This document shows, piece by piece, positions 32,661 through 42,427 of a stretch of 64,000 bases of DNA. Made by a program: the position numbers and the translations under genes. The stretch is taken from contig CAVXYK010000007.1 in assembly GCA_963765875.1 (NCBI GenBank), positions 492,910 to 556,909 on the forward strand. The letters are read 5' to 3'. The stretch comes from JAWKOK01 sp963765875 (GTDB lineage: Bacteria; Chloroflexota; Anaerolineae; Caldilineales; Caldilineaceae). The stretch's first letter is position 1. The number at the start of each line of letters is the position of its first letter. Under the pieces are notes generated by a model, which was not told where the DNA came from, searched no databases, and saw nothing but the letters and a program-made list of their open reading frames with translations.

Positions 32661-33515
32661 TCAGTTTTTGGGTAGTGAGACATTGACGACACCGCCGATG
32701 CGTGCGCTATTTTCACCATATAATAGCATACGTGCTGCGTACTCAACAGGTATATCTGTGCGCAATTGGCCTTGCCATGCAACGCTGTCTCCGACCTTGC
32801 GGTAGGGGTAGTCGCCAGGCGGGAGACCGGACAACTCGCCGCCGCGATCATTGGCTCCCACGTAGCCCAATGTCATGCCGTCGAAGCGTTCTCCTGATTC
32901 TGCACCTGACGAGTAGAGGAAGCGTGTCGCATGATCGCCCATTCCCACGTTGGCGTCAGTAGGCGATATGCGTTCGATCGTGAGTTGGTGAACCCCGGCG
33001 GCCCGAATATTCTCGCCGCCGATTCGATAGATGCGTGTTCGTAAGTTGTAGGTGACGCCCTCAATGCTCGACCAACTGCCATCAAAATCGAGGGAGTCAC
33101 CGATCGCACGGACGCTGCGCAGATTCGCGATCTCAAATTCTGCGCCGTCATCGCTGATCGCGACGAACCGAATGTCGGTTCCCGGTATCGTCTCACCCGG
33201 ATTGAGTCGAAACTCGGTTGGGCCGTTGAAGATGATGCCTCCCGGCGGCGATTGCATGACCGGCAACTCGTCGATATCGGGCAGATTGGCAATCTGGCTG
33301 ATGTCCGGCAGCCCTAGCTCGTCAAGCACTCCAGGCAGTTCATCGAGCACGGCCTGGGCGGCGGGCAGTTCTTTGATGCTATCGGGAATCGCCGATTGCT
33401 TCGGGGGCTGCTCACTTGTACAGGCCGAGACGACCATCAACACGGTGAACAACAAGGCTATTCGGATCAAATCGTGCAGGGTCGGTTGAATCAGTCGAGG
33501 ATATTTATCGTGCAT
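32661..33515 (-). CDS. Hypothetical lipoprotein
   Basis: 284 residues from ATG 33515 (GAGG about eight bases upstream; an ATG 21 bases earlier is possible). A lipobox, LMVVSAC, ends the signal peptide. A Leu/Pro/Asp-rich segment with repeated LPDI/LDELP motifs (about 50-85) precedes a beta-rich domain with three WSSIEGVTYNLR/GVHQLTIERISP-type strands. Probably anchored on the outer face of the membrane. Family not recognised. Upstream partner of the SH3-like membrane protein. Confidence 0.65.
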   Translation of the reverse strand: MHDKYPRLIQPTLHDLIRIALLFTVLMVVSACTSEQPPKQSAIPDSIKELPAAQAVLDELPGVLDELGLPDISQIANLPDIDELPVMQSPPGGIIFNGPTEFRLNPGETIPGTDIRFVAISDDGAEFEIANLRSVRAIGDSLDFDGSWSSIEGVTYNLRTRIYRIGGENIRAAGVHQLTIERISPTDANVGMGDHATRFLYSSGAESGERFDGMTLGYVGANDRGGELSGLPPGDYPYRKVGDSVAWQGQLRTDIPVEYAARMLLYGENSARIGGVVNVSLPKN

Positions 33516-33570
33516 GGCAAGCCTCTTCGGTTGCATGTCTGCGCCGTGGCAGACCGTTGGAGAGAAACCA

Positions 33571-33701
33571 ATTTCAGTAGTTCACGATTTGTCATTCCGA
33601 TGACCGGAGGGAAGAGGAATCTCAGGTTCGCACAGGAGAGATTCCTCGTCGCTTCGCTCCATCGGAATGACAATGACGCTGAATTCGTGAACTACTGAAA
33701 T
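33571..33701. repeat. 131-bp MITE-like element with perfect 17-bp terminal inverted repeats
   Basis: ATTTCAGTAGTTCACGA (33571-33587) is the exact reverse complement of 33685-33701. A second pair, GTCATTCCGATG (33591-33602) with 33660-33671, continues the arms. The core has AGAGGAATCTC and GAGATTCCTC, again complementary. No ORF is inside. Related ends occur near 5700, 6011 and 45370. It lies between the divergent or convergent ends of a lipoprotein gene and the zincin gene. Confidence 0.8.
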
Positions 33702-33780
33702 AGGAGACGGATTAGGGTCAACTCACTCGCTTTGTTGCCTGAGTCCCCGGCACTTTTTCGCATAATCGACAGATGCTTAC

Positions 33781-34167
33781 TTAGTAGGCGCCAAGCTGAT
33801 GTAAGCGATCATCGCTGATGCCAAAGTGGTGTGCGATCTCGTGCAGAACGGTGCGACGTACCTGCGCTCGAACTGCGTCTTCGTCACCCGGCGGGCAGAT
33901 GCGCAGAATCGGTATGCGGAAAATTGTGATCTTGTCCGGCAACACCAGTCCGTAGTGATGGGACCGGGCCGTCAATGGTACGCCTTCGTAGAGCCCCAAC
34001 AGCATAGAGCGGCCGTGCTCCAGCCCCACGCTGGCCATCTGGGCCGGGCTGGGCCAATCTTCGACCACGACGCCTACGTTTTCGATAGCATTCCATAGCG
34101 TCTGTGGAATGCTATCAAGCGCTTCTTCGACTAGTTGCTCAAATCGCTCTTTGGAAATCAAATCCAT
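33781..34167 (-). CDS. Metallopeptidase family protein (zincin-1, PF06262-like)
   Basis: 128 residues, the normal size for this minimal zincin family. The family's signature is at the C-terminus: VLHEIAHHFGISDDRL, with HEIAH as zinc site. The N-terminal FEQLVEEALDSIPQTLWNAIENVGVVVEDWP also matches. Substrate and role are unknown across the family. A perfect 12-bp inverted repeat (34084-34095 with 34105-34116) lies inside the coding region around the SIPQTLWNAI codons. A promoter is recognisable about 160 bases upstream. Confidence 0.88.
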   Translation of the reverse strand: MDLISKERFEQLVEEALDSIPQTLWNAIENVGVVVEDWPSPAQMASVGLEHGRSMLLGLYEGVPLTARSHHYGLVLPDKITIFRIPILRICPPGDEDAVRAQVRRTVLHEIAHHFGISDDRLHQLGAY

Positions 34168-34323
34168 TTGGCTTCTCGGTAGAGACCATGCAGGCTCTTT
34201 GGCCCGGGTTGCACCGTCGCCTGCGTTCCGATTCCGCCTCTCGGGGGAACTTTGGGACGGTTGCTGACCGTTGAGATAATCGTTCAGTGAAAATCCTCGA
34301 TGAGGATTCGCCGACTATGCAAT

Positions 34324-34353
34324 AGTATATAGGCAATCGAATCGAAGCGTCAA
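34324..34353 (-). promoter_or_regulatory. Sigma-70-type promoter for zincin gene
   Basis: On the minus strand TTGACG (34353-34348), 18-base spacer, TATACT (34329-34324). It predicts an untranslated leader of about 150 bases that contains the small dyad ATCCTC-GAT-GAGGAT near 34293. The rest of the 334-base gap shows nothing else except the opposing promoter at 34464. Confidence 0.55.
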
Positions 34354-34463
34354 TGGGCGTCCGCAATCGGGTGCAATTCGCACTTGAGGGCGAATGCCAG
34401 ATGACGGGGACGGTCCGGACTGATTTGGCCATAAAATGTGTAGCCTGGGAACCGTGCGCTCTT

Positions 34464-34492
34464 TTGCGTGTTGTTTTCCCCTAATGTAGACT
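34464..34492 (+). promoter_or_regulatory. Promoter for envelope gene cluster, probably leaderless
   Basis: TTGCGT (34464-34469), 17-base spacer, TAGACT (34487-34492). The predicted transcription start falls within a few bases of ATG 34502, and no ribosome site precedes that ATG, so leaderless translation is possible. Confidence 0.45.
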
Positions 34493-34501
34493 ATCGACAC
34501 T

Positions 34502-35263
34502 ATGAGTTTTGTCATCCAGGCAGTCGCAACTTACGCGCCGTGGATCTATGCAGCATGTGGTCTCATCGCCATGTATCAGTTGTATCGCATTTGGCTGGTT
34601 CGTGGTGAGCGGCGGCAGGCTGTCTTTTCATTGGAGCGCGAGAAGGCGGTTAGCGATCTCTATCGGGTTTTCTATGTCGCGTTGCTTCTGGTGATGGCGA
34701 TGGGGGCGACCTATTTCTTCAGCAACACGCTGGCGACCGCGGTTGAACCACTGGTTGTGGAAGCGCTTCAACCGACACCCGAGCTGCCGTTCATGCCGAC
34801 GCCAACCAATACGCCGCTTCCCTCTACGCCAACGCCAACGATTACACCAACCCAGGCCCCGACGACACTGGCCGAGCCGACGGCCGTTGACGAGAGTGAA
34901 CTGGAGCCGACGGTTGCAGTGCCCACGCCCCAGCCGGTTATCCAGGCGCCGTCATGTCCGGATAATCGTTCCTTGTTGTTGCGACCGGGCAACAACGAAG
35001 TGGTCCGTGGCAACGTGACGATTGTCGGTACGGCGGCGCATGAGGATTTTCAGTACTACAAGATCGAATATGCGCCAGGGGCCAATGCAGATCAAAACTA
35101 CGGATATCTGGCAGGCGGAAACAGTCCGGTCAACAACGGCGTCCTCGGCAATTTTGATAGCAACGCGTTGGGAAATGGAACGTGGACGTTGCAGTTGATT
35201 GTGGTCGACAGAACCGGAAATTTCCCGCAACCATGCAGGGTCACCATCGTAGTTCAGAACTAG
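34502..35263 (+). CDS. Membrane protein with Thr/Pro linker and extracytoplasmic beta domain
   Basis: 253 residues. Two membrane segments (about 8-26 and 57-77) flank a short basic loop. A Pro/Thr/Glu linker (TPTNTPLPSTPTPTITPTQ, about 95-155) leads to a C-terminal Ig/FN3-like domain: LLLRPGNNEVVRGNVTIVGTAAHEDFQYYKIEYAPG and GNGTWTLQLIVVDRTGN. This domain has two Cys that could pair. Surface-exposed in the expected topology. Not a named family. First of three genes with similar anchors and linkers on this strand. Confidence 0.7.
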   Translation: MSFVIQAVATYAPWIYAACGLIAMYQLYRIWLVRGERRQAVFSLEREKAVSDLYRVFYVALLLVMAMGATYFFSNTLATAVEPLVVEALQPTPELPFMPTPTNTPLPSTPTPTITPTQAPTTLAEPTAVDESELEPTVAVPTPQPVIQAPSCPDNRSLLLRPGNNEVVRGNVTIVGTAAHEDFQYYKIEYAPGANADQNYGYLAGGNSPVNNGVLGNFDSNALGNGTWTLQLIVVDRTGNFPQPCRVTIVVQN

Positions 35264-35353
35264 CGTAGTTTGGAACTAGCGGCGCACCTTTGGGCTAGCG
35301 AATCTCGTCATCACTCAACGTAACCCTCCATCGCACATCACTGAAAATGGGCC

Positions 35354-38300
35354 ATGCAGAATCGTTCTCAAAACATCCTAGTCGGCGTTGTTGTCATCGC
35401 AGCCCTTTTCGTGCTGGCCGTCACCTATTTTGCCGGATTGCAGCGCGGCAATATTCTTGTTGAGCAGATTCAGCTGACTGCAACGGCTGAGCAAGCATCG
35501 CAGTTGAGCGTGCGTGTTGAAGGGCTTGAGCCGACACCGACGCCCTCTGATACGCCGACGCCCACCAGTTCGCCTACGCCGGTGCCGACGCTGACGCCCA
35601 CGCTAACCTTTACGCCCACGCCACTGCCGGCTTCGCTCGAGGAATGGTCGGCCCGCTTTCAGGAGCAATCCACGGCGGGCCTCAATAGTATGACCGCACT
35701 TGACTTCAGCCCACAGCGAGCGCAAGCGCTTCTTCGACGGATGGCGCAGGCGCAGAGCCTCGTCTACGTTCCCATCAGCTATAACGAACTGAGCAGCACG
35801 CCCTGGTCAGCATTGGTCGTGCCGCGCACACCCAACGGCGAAGCGATCCCCGTTCTGTTCTGGCAGGAGCCCAATGCAGGCAATCGCGTACAGAGCCAAC
35901 TCTTGCTCAACCTGTTTCCGCTGGTCGACGGCAGGACGGACTACACTCGATTGCTCAGCGGGCTGAGCCAGGGATCAATGGTTCTCGATGATGACGGACT
36001 CTTCTACGCACTGTCTGATCGAGCGTCCAGGTCGGGTCGCCGGGCGAGGTGCCCTGCTGACGGCCTATCTGCTGAAACAGACGGATCCGGCAGGCGGTTT
36101 CACCGTCGAATGGCGCAGTGAGGATGACGGCTCCTGGAATCTGGAGGCCGAGGGCAGCACCGTGCTGCTTGAGGATGTCGAGGGCCAGTCTCTGCCGGAC
36201 ATCGTCGCCTCCGCTCCCCTGGCAGGATCCGATCTGCGATCTCAGCTCAATGCGTCGAATGCGTGGGTAGAGCATCCCCTGTTTGCACGCCAGCAGGTCG
36301 TCACGCGTTGGTCTGCTGTCAAGGAAGACGAGGAGACAGGTGGCGACGGGATGGTCGCCTATCGACTCAAGGACGCCGAACTGGCGCCCTCGCCGTTGAC
36401 TGCATTCGGTCTTGCTCTGGAGAGACTCCAGGCGGGTGACGTCACCACTGCTGCCACCTACGCCAATCGAATCGATCTGATCCAGCGTGCTTTCGAATTG
36501 GGCATGGGATCACCTGGTGCGTGGTTGGCCTCTTACGTCGACGAGGATGGCGAGCCGGTCCCCGACACTGAGGTGACAAACCGGCTGCGTATTTTTGATA
36601 ACGCCGATCGCTCCCGGATCTATGACGCAACCTTTGAGAGCGACGAAACAGGCGATCAGATCGTCTACCGATTGAGTGAACTTGCGCCGGCGTCGCCCTA
36701 TGTGGGATTCAACTGGGTGACACCGGCGCCGGCACTGCCGACGCCTACCGCAACTGCCACGCCCTCACCGACGCCTGTTGCCGCCGGTTCAGACGGCCTT
36801 CCCATCGATGCCGAGGCGGCCCTGAGTGAGACGCTGCCTATCGGCGGAGCAATCGGTGCAGATGTCGATAGTGGGGTGCTGGTGCCTACGGTCACACCGG
36901 AACCGACCTCAACACCGACCGTCACGCTGACGCCGACCGTCACAGAGACGCCAACGCCTGCGTCGTCGCCTACGCCTACGCCATCGCGGACTGCCACGCC
37001 GCCCCCGACGCCGACATCGACTGCTACGTTTACAGTGACGCCGACCCCTACTGAGACGCCGCTTCCCATCCCGCAGATTCCCGCGGATGTTCCTGCGCCG
37101 CTGACGGGGCAGATGTATCTGTTCGAGACGGCCCGGTTGCGTGGCTCACCGGGACTCGATTCTATTGTGCTTGCGTCGGTCGAGAATGAGACGCCGGTCG
37201 GCATCTTCGGTATCACCGAGGCGGGCGACTGGTATCTCATCCGCATCCCGTCACAGGGCAATGTGCTTGGCTGGATGTTTGGGGATCTCGTCTTCACCAT
37301 CGGTGATTTGGGTGTGCTGCCTCGCTATCGTGCAGATGGCTCGCCCTTGATTCCGCCGACACCTGCGCCGAGCACGCCGACGCCGACCCCGACGGCCACG
37401 CCACGAACGACGCCGCAGGTCCGTTTGCCATCCGTCCAGAACGAGGATGTGGCCTCCGCACCTGTTCCAGCAGCCGGCGAGTTTGTCCTGGCGCTGTTGT
37501 CTGATGCCGACATCAGCAATGTGCGCTTGCCGATGGAAGTCACAGACGCCGATGGGAACCCGATGCAGCTTGATCTGGCGGAGGCTCAGATCGAGATGTG
37601 GTCCAGCCTGGCAAGCCCACAAACAGATGGATGGGTTCCGATGGCCGCTCAGTTGATGCCGCGTGGGGCCCAAGTCTACGCAGTCTCTTTTGACCCAGTG
37701 AATGGCTCGCTGACCGACTCATCGACTGCTGCGCAGCTTGTTCTGGCCGAGCGTGTCCGTGTGGTCGGCGGATCCGATTCACCGCGCGTCGAGATGCTTG
37801 ACGGGAGCGACTTGGCCAGGTTGGTGGCGGACGAGGATGCCGTTGCGCTTATCGGGGGCAAAGATCTGCCGGGCCTCTTCCTGCTTGATTCACTGGGCAC
37901 CCTGCAACAACGATGGCCGGAGGTGAATAGCGCTGCCTGGGTCAGCGGTGATCCCGCTGCCGGCATCGTTCTTGCTTCGGTCGACAGTCAGGTCGGGGTG
38001 GACGGGTTCAGCTGGCTGCGCCTAGACGGAACGGGACTCCGCATCAACGCTCAGCCTTTCCATACGATTCATGGCATCGCGGGCGATCCCTATGGCGGAC
38101 TCTGGTGGATCGAAACGCCGCGGGCTGACGTCGATGAGTGGCAGTTGTGGCAGTACGATTCGATTGAAGCCAGGGTGGCGCGTCGCCTGCTGGCAGACGG
38201 TCGACTGTTCGATAGCGCCAATCCCGCTGTCTCACCGATTCTGCTGGCCGCCACGCCATCTTTTGGCCAAGGTGATCCTGGTCGCATTGAGGGCGTTGAG

Positions 38301-38972
38301 CTGATTGTGGATACGTACGACCGAGTGAGCCAGGCATCCCATATCGGGGTGCAGCGTCTGTCGGTGTCGATCAGTGAAGAGGGGGCCGGCACAGTGGAGG
38401 GACTTCCTCAGCAATTGGTGGCCAGAGGAAGCTATGCCGATACTCCCCGCATCAGCCCGGGCCAGGACCGGATGGCCTTCTTGGCTCATGATGCCTCTCG
38501 ACCGGGGCTGACGGCGGGCAGCATTGCCCCGCCGAATGTGCTCAAGCTTCTTTCACTTGACCCTGAGGGTCCAAGTATTGTGCGGACGCTCTACTCGGTC
38601 GATACTGACTTTGAGTTCTTGGCGCCGAATGTCGAGTGGCTGAACAATGATCGTCTTTTGCTGGCGCGTAGTCGATTTGGGCTCGACGAAGGGTGGGCGA
38701 CTGACCCGTTTTCTCTTGTACAGGTTGATCTCTCCGAACAAGACGGGCGCTCTTCCGTCAATATTCGGAACGCGCCACTACCCGCGCAGGGGAGCCTTCG
38801 AGACTATGTTGCCTGCCGTTTCGATCAGACCGCATTGCTGATGCTTGAGGAGGACGAAGAGTCGTTGCTGCTGATGCGCTGGAATGCTGACGATGAACAA
38901 TCTTTACGTTCCCTATTTCGATTGCCGACCCCGTTCACGCAATCTCACCTTTGCTGGCAGACACCGGATTGA
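35354..38972 (+). pseudogene. Large surface protein (about 1205 aa) with Thr/Pro linkers and SH3-like domain, frameshifted
   Basis: The N-terminal piece has a signal anchor (ILVGVVVIAALFVLAVTYFAG), a Thr/Pro linker and an alpha/beta start. Near 36020-36035 the frame changes from YALSD to RPGRVAGRGALLTAYLLKQ and continues for about 970 residues. Length (3619 nt) is 1206 codons plus one base, so one inserted base explains it. Later parts are a beta domain, a second Thr/Pro linker (36720-37060), an SH3b-like domain (YLFETARLRGSPGLDSIVL to GNVLGWMFGDLV), a third linker (TPAPSTPTPTPTATPRTTP) and a C-terminal propeller-like region with PRISPGQDRMAFLAHD. Function unknown; probably anchored outside. 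Confidence 0.75.
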
Positions 38973-39044
38973 TACGGAGATTCGTGCCGGTTTTTCTTCT
39001 ACCTTTGAATAATTCGTGTAGTCAAGAAAAGTGTTTGGCAGACT

Positions 39045-39824
39045 ATGGAATCCTTCTGGCCCGATACGTGGGCTAACTTTGCCAACTGGCGGGATCTGGT
39101 ACTCGCAGTTGTTGCTGTCCTACTGATCATACTGATCAGCATCTGGTGGCGACAGCAAACCCGCAACTGGTTCAGAATTATCTTGGCGACATTTCTTGCC
39201 GCGTTGATTCTCTGCATCAGCAGTATCTACGTGTTTCAGGTTCCGCCCCATCAGGCCGGCTGTGACGGCATCTGCTCGGGGTGGGCCGGGTACCCGCTCG
39301 CTGTTGCCTCACTTGAAATTGATAGAACAACGACAATCGCGCCGCTTGATTTCTTGCTCAATCTACTGCTTCTTTGGCTGATACTATTAGCGGCGACGTT
39401 GGTCTGGTCCGCTCTGGCCGTCGTCTTCGAGTGGTGGAAACGCCCCGTGCGATTGCGGATTCTCTTCGTTTTTCTCGTTGTTCTGCTGCCCTGGGCCCTA
39501 CTTCCCCGGATTCTCAGCCCGCCTCAGCCGCAGACTGGTGGCGAAGAGCTGAGACTGGCCAACAACGGGCGGCGGGCCGCAGAATTTACGTATCGCATTA
39601 CCGGGCTCTGGATCCAACGACTTGGATTTGAGGACATTCGATATACTCAACGCGCCTCCACAGATGACAATGCGCCCTCCCGGCCGTTGACAGAGATCTG
39701 CTTGCGTGGGTACACCTACTTCTATTTGCCATGGCGCCGCTATCGCATCACTTTGGACACGAGCGGCGCCACGGCACTTAGTCTGGTTGAGCGGCCTCTG
39801 ACCGGTTCGTGCTGGGAAGAGTGA
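39045..39824 (+). CDS. Hypothetical multi-pass membrane protein
   Basis: 259 residues with about four hydrophobic segments: VLAVVAVLLIILISIWW, IILATFLAALILCISSIYVF, FLLNLLLLWLILLAATLVW and ILFVFLVVLLPWALLPRIL. A Cys-containing loop (AGCDGICSGWAG) follows the second. The C-terminal 80 residues are soluble with two more Cys. No family recognised. It follows the large surface protein by 72 bases on the same strand and probably belongs with it. Confidence 0.65.
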   Translation: MESFWPDTWANFANWRDLVLAVVAVLLIILISIWWRQQTRNWFRIILATFLAALILCISSIYVFQVPPHQAGCDGICSGWAGYPLAVASLEIDRTTTIAPLDFLLNLLLLWLILLAATLVWSALAVVFEWWKRPVRLRILFVFLVVLLPWALLPRILSPPQPQTGGEELRLANNGRRAAEFTYRITGLWIQRLGFEDIRYTQRASTDDNAPSRPLTEICLRGYTYFYLPWRRYRITLDTSGATALSLVERPLTGSCWEE

Positions 39825-39827
39825 CGA

Positions 39828-41090
39828 TTATTCTCCGTCCTCTCCATGTAGAGCGGTATCGGGGAAGAAAGCTGTCCAAGCAAACCAGAAATGATCAAAG
39901 GAGAGGAGTGGGTTGAGGGACTCCCCTGCCAGATCGCCGTCAATTGCCTCGCCCAAGATATTCCACGTACTGCCGGTCTCGGCATCAATGAAGGCGCCGT
40001 CACCGTTCGATTCGAAGGTCAGGATCTGATCGCCAAGCCGCCTATCGAACACGCCGACACTGCCGACATCTCGGCTCGTCGCGATCTCGCGAGCGTCCAG
40101 CGCACTTGCTGTCCCCGGCTTGTGCATGATGGCTACGGGGGTTCCACCGATCTCATCGTTGATGGCCCCGGCCTCTTCGACCGCTGCAAACGGATAGGCA
40201 ATGATCTCTCCATTCAGATCCAGACCGACGACTCGTTCTGTGGGGTTAATGCGGTCATCGAGTTCTCCAGTGAATAGAAACGGTCGTTCACTATTGCTGT
40301 CATACCCCACGTAAGGATTGTTGCCGTAGCTGCGGGATGCGGGTGGTCGCGCAAGCATCTGGCCATCTGGGAACTCGGCGGCAAAGTCGCTGAAGCTGAT
40401 CACTTGGCTCGACAGGAAGTCCAGCTGACGTCCCGCGTGTGTGCCGACGATCCCTTCGCCTGTGAATTGCTGCCACCAGGTTTCGCTCTGCCTGTCATAC
40501 ATGATCAGATCGCTGTTGCGTAGGTTGCCGGTAGTGCCGAAGTCGAGTAATTCGCCGTCAAGTACACGCTCAAAAACGATACTCGCATTGCACAGGGGGC
40601 AGAAGGTTACCGCCACCGGCGTATCGCCCACCGTGTCATTGACAATCTCGTGCCAAATCAGGATCGACAAGGGGTACCCGCGAGCCTCTCCATTCTGTTG
40701 CAGAAGGATGATCGGATCGGTTGCCGCCAGCCATCCACTGGCCGATGCCACGTCCTCGAACGTCGGGTCGTCGATGGCGGGGATGCCGTCCTTGGGGACG
40801 CCGCCCGACAAGATTTCTGACCAAGGCACTGTGCGTTTGTCGAATTCTGTAGTCCATGAGGTCGTGCTGAACGGCGGAGACTCAGGCGGCAGCAGCGTGA
40901 CGGGGGCGTCAGCTACCGCTGTCTCTTGCGACCCCGTGTCGTCCGACGGGGGTGCTTCAGGGCTTGTCTGTTCACTCGCTGCTCCGCCACCGCCCCCTTG
41001 GTTATCCGGCAGAGCGGCTACACAGCCCGAGACGATCAAGACCGCTGTGAGTATGATTGGAATCAAGTATGTGGATCGTAGGATGCCCAT
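39828..41090 (-). CDS. DUF3179 domain lipoprotein
   Basis: 420 residues. A signal peptide ends in a lipobox (LIVSGC), then a Gly/Ala/Ser/Pro linker of about 40 residues. The DUF3179 core is clear: IPAIDDPTFEDV, GYPLSILIWHEIVNDTVGDTPVAVTFCPLCNASIVFERVLDG, LDFGTTGNLRNSDLIMYDRQSETWWQQFTGEGIVG and NPYVGYD. The conserved FCPLCN pair of Cys suggests redox or metal binding, but no activity is established for the family. Convergent with the preceding membrane-protein gene, three bases apart. Intact. Confidence 0.9.
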   Translation of the reverse strand: MGILRSTYLIPIILTAVLIVSGCVAALPDNQGGGGGAASEQTSPEAPPSDDTGSQETAVADAPVTLLPPESPPFSTTSWTTEFDKRTVPWSEILSGGVPKDGIPAIDDPTFEDVASASGWLAATDPIILLQQNGEARGYPLSILIWHEIVNDTVGDTPVAVTFCPLCNASIVFERVLDGELLDFGTTGNLRNSDLIMYDRQSETWWQQFTGEGIVGTHAGRQLDFLSSQVISFSDFAAEFPDGQMLARPPASRSYGNNPYVGYDSNSERPFLFTGELDDRINPTERVVGLDLNGEIIAYPFAAVEEAGAINDEIGGTPVAIMHKPGTASALDAREIATSRDVGSVGVFDRRLGDQILTFESNGDGAFIDAETGSTWNILGEAIDGDLAGESLNPLLSFDHFWFAWTAFFPDTALHGEDGE

Positions 41091-41302
41091 GGCAATTCAC
41101 CTCCAGGTTTGACTTCGATTTGGTCCGCAAGATCCCTCCGAGAGGGTCACTGTTTCTCAACTTCTTCACCATGCCGATTTCAAAGGCAGCGTGTAGCCCC
41201 ACCTTGCCACAGTGGGAACGTTGTGACTGTAGCGCCACCTACGTCGCCTTACGTCACATATGAACTTGAGCCCTAGACTTGAGCCTTTCGCCGAGCCAGG
41301 GC

Positions 41303-41348
41303 AAAAAAAGGCGCAGGGCGCTGTCGAGTTCTCGACAGCGCCCTGCGC
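41303..41348 (-). terminator. Very stable intrinsic terminator
   Basis: GCGCAGGGCGCTGTCGAG (41311-41328) pairs perfectly with 41331-41348, leaving a two-base centre. On the minus strand the stem is followed by CTTTTTTT. It ends the transcript of the SDR gene, whose stop is 68 bases upstream, and could also terminate read-through into the DUF3179 gene. Confidence 0.9.
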
Positions 41349-41416
41349 TGGAGTCAAATCTATCGTCCATTACAGAGTCGATGATGGTTGCAGGGGGACG
41401 TTCACTGCCATCCGGT

Positions 41417-42361
41417 TCAGGCAGGAACGGCTTGAGGCGTGGATGCTCCTTCGCCAACCAAATCGTCAAGCGCCTGTTCGATCGTGGGGTACTGAAACTC
41501 AAACCCCATGTCCTCCAACTGTTTTGGCAGTACACGCGGCCCCTTGAGTACCATGTCAGACATCTCGCCAAATACGGTCTTCACCGCGATGGACGGCACT
41601 GGAATTGCCGATGGACGACCCATTGCATCGCCCAACGCCTTTGACAGCTCTTGATTGGTCACCGGGTTGGGCGCAACCAAATTGAATGGTCCGTCTGCCT
41701 CATCATTTTCCAAGAGGAAGATCATTGCCCGAATCTGATCCTGCATGTGGATCCACGAGAACCATTGATTCCCGTCCCCCAACTTACCCCCGGCATAAAA
41801 CTTGAATGGCATCTTCAATCGACTAAATGCGCCACCCTCATTGCTCAATACCACGCCCGTTCGGATGACCGGGCGGCGGACGCCCAAGTGCGAAGCCGGG
41901 GCCGTTGAAATCTCCCAGTCAAAACAGACTTTCGCCATAAAGTCGTCACCGAGCTCGCTCTCTTCAACGGAAATCGTACCGCCGTTGTCACCGCCGTAGT
42001 AGCCGATGGCTGAAGACTGAATCAAGACCTTCGGTTTAACAGCGGCGTCTCGAATGGCCTCCATCACTGCTGAACCTGCATTGAGGCGACTGTCACGTAT
42101 GAGAGCCTTGCGCTTTTTGCTCCATCGCCTATCGCCCATTCCGGCGCCGGCCAGGTTGATGACGGCATCGGCTCCGTCAACCAGATGTCCCCATCCGTCG
42201 GCTGTCTTTCCGTCCCATCGATGCAAAAAGACGCCTTCCGGCATCGGCTCGGCTTCGATGGGATCTCGACTGAGTACAGTGACTTCGTGACCTTGATCAA
42301 CCAGTTCGGCCGACAATGGTCGACCTATCAACCCTGTGCCACCAGTGATGATGATGCGCAT
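41417..42361 (-). CDS. TIGR01777 family SDR epimerase-like protein
   Basis: 314 residues. Extended-SDR nucleotide-binding start ITGGTGLIGRPL and the family blocks HRWDG, DAVINLAGAGMGDRRWSKKRKALIRDSRL, SSAIGYYG, RTGVVLSNEGGAF, WIHMQDQIRAM and NLVAPNPVTNQEL identify TIGR01777 (YfcH-like). Cofactor is NAD(P); the substrate is unknown. It lies immediately downstream of a CarH-like regulator, 67 bases apart on the same strand, so both are probably co-expressed, and ends at a strong terminator. Confidence 0.9.
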   Translation of the reverse strand: MRIIITGGTGLIGRPLSAELVDQGHEVTVLSRDPIEAEPMPEGVFLHRWDGKTADGWGHLVDGADAVINLAGAGMGDRRWSKKRKALIRDSRLNAGSAVMEAIRDAAVKPKVLIQSSAIGYYGGDNGGTISVEESELGDDFMAKVCFDWEISTAPASHLGVRRPVIRTGVVLSNEGGAFSRLKMPFKFYAGGKLGDGNQWFSWIHMQDQIRAMIFLLENDEADGPFNLVAPNPVTNQELSKALGDAMGRPSAIPVPSIAVKTVFGEMSDMVLKGPRVLPKQLEDMGFEFQYPTIEQALDDLVGEGASTPQAVPA

Positions 42362-42427
42362 GGCTAGTGTACTCCTTTGGTCTCTATCTTCGACAGTTAC
42401 TTAACTGCCTTATCGTTGACTTGTATT

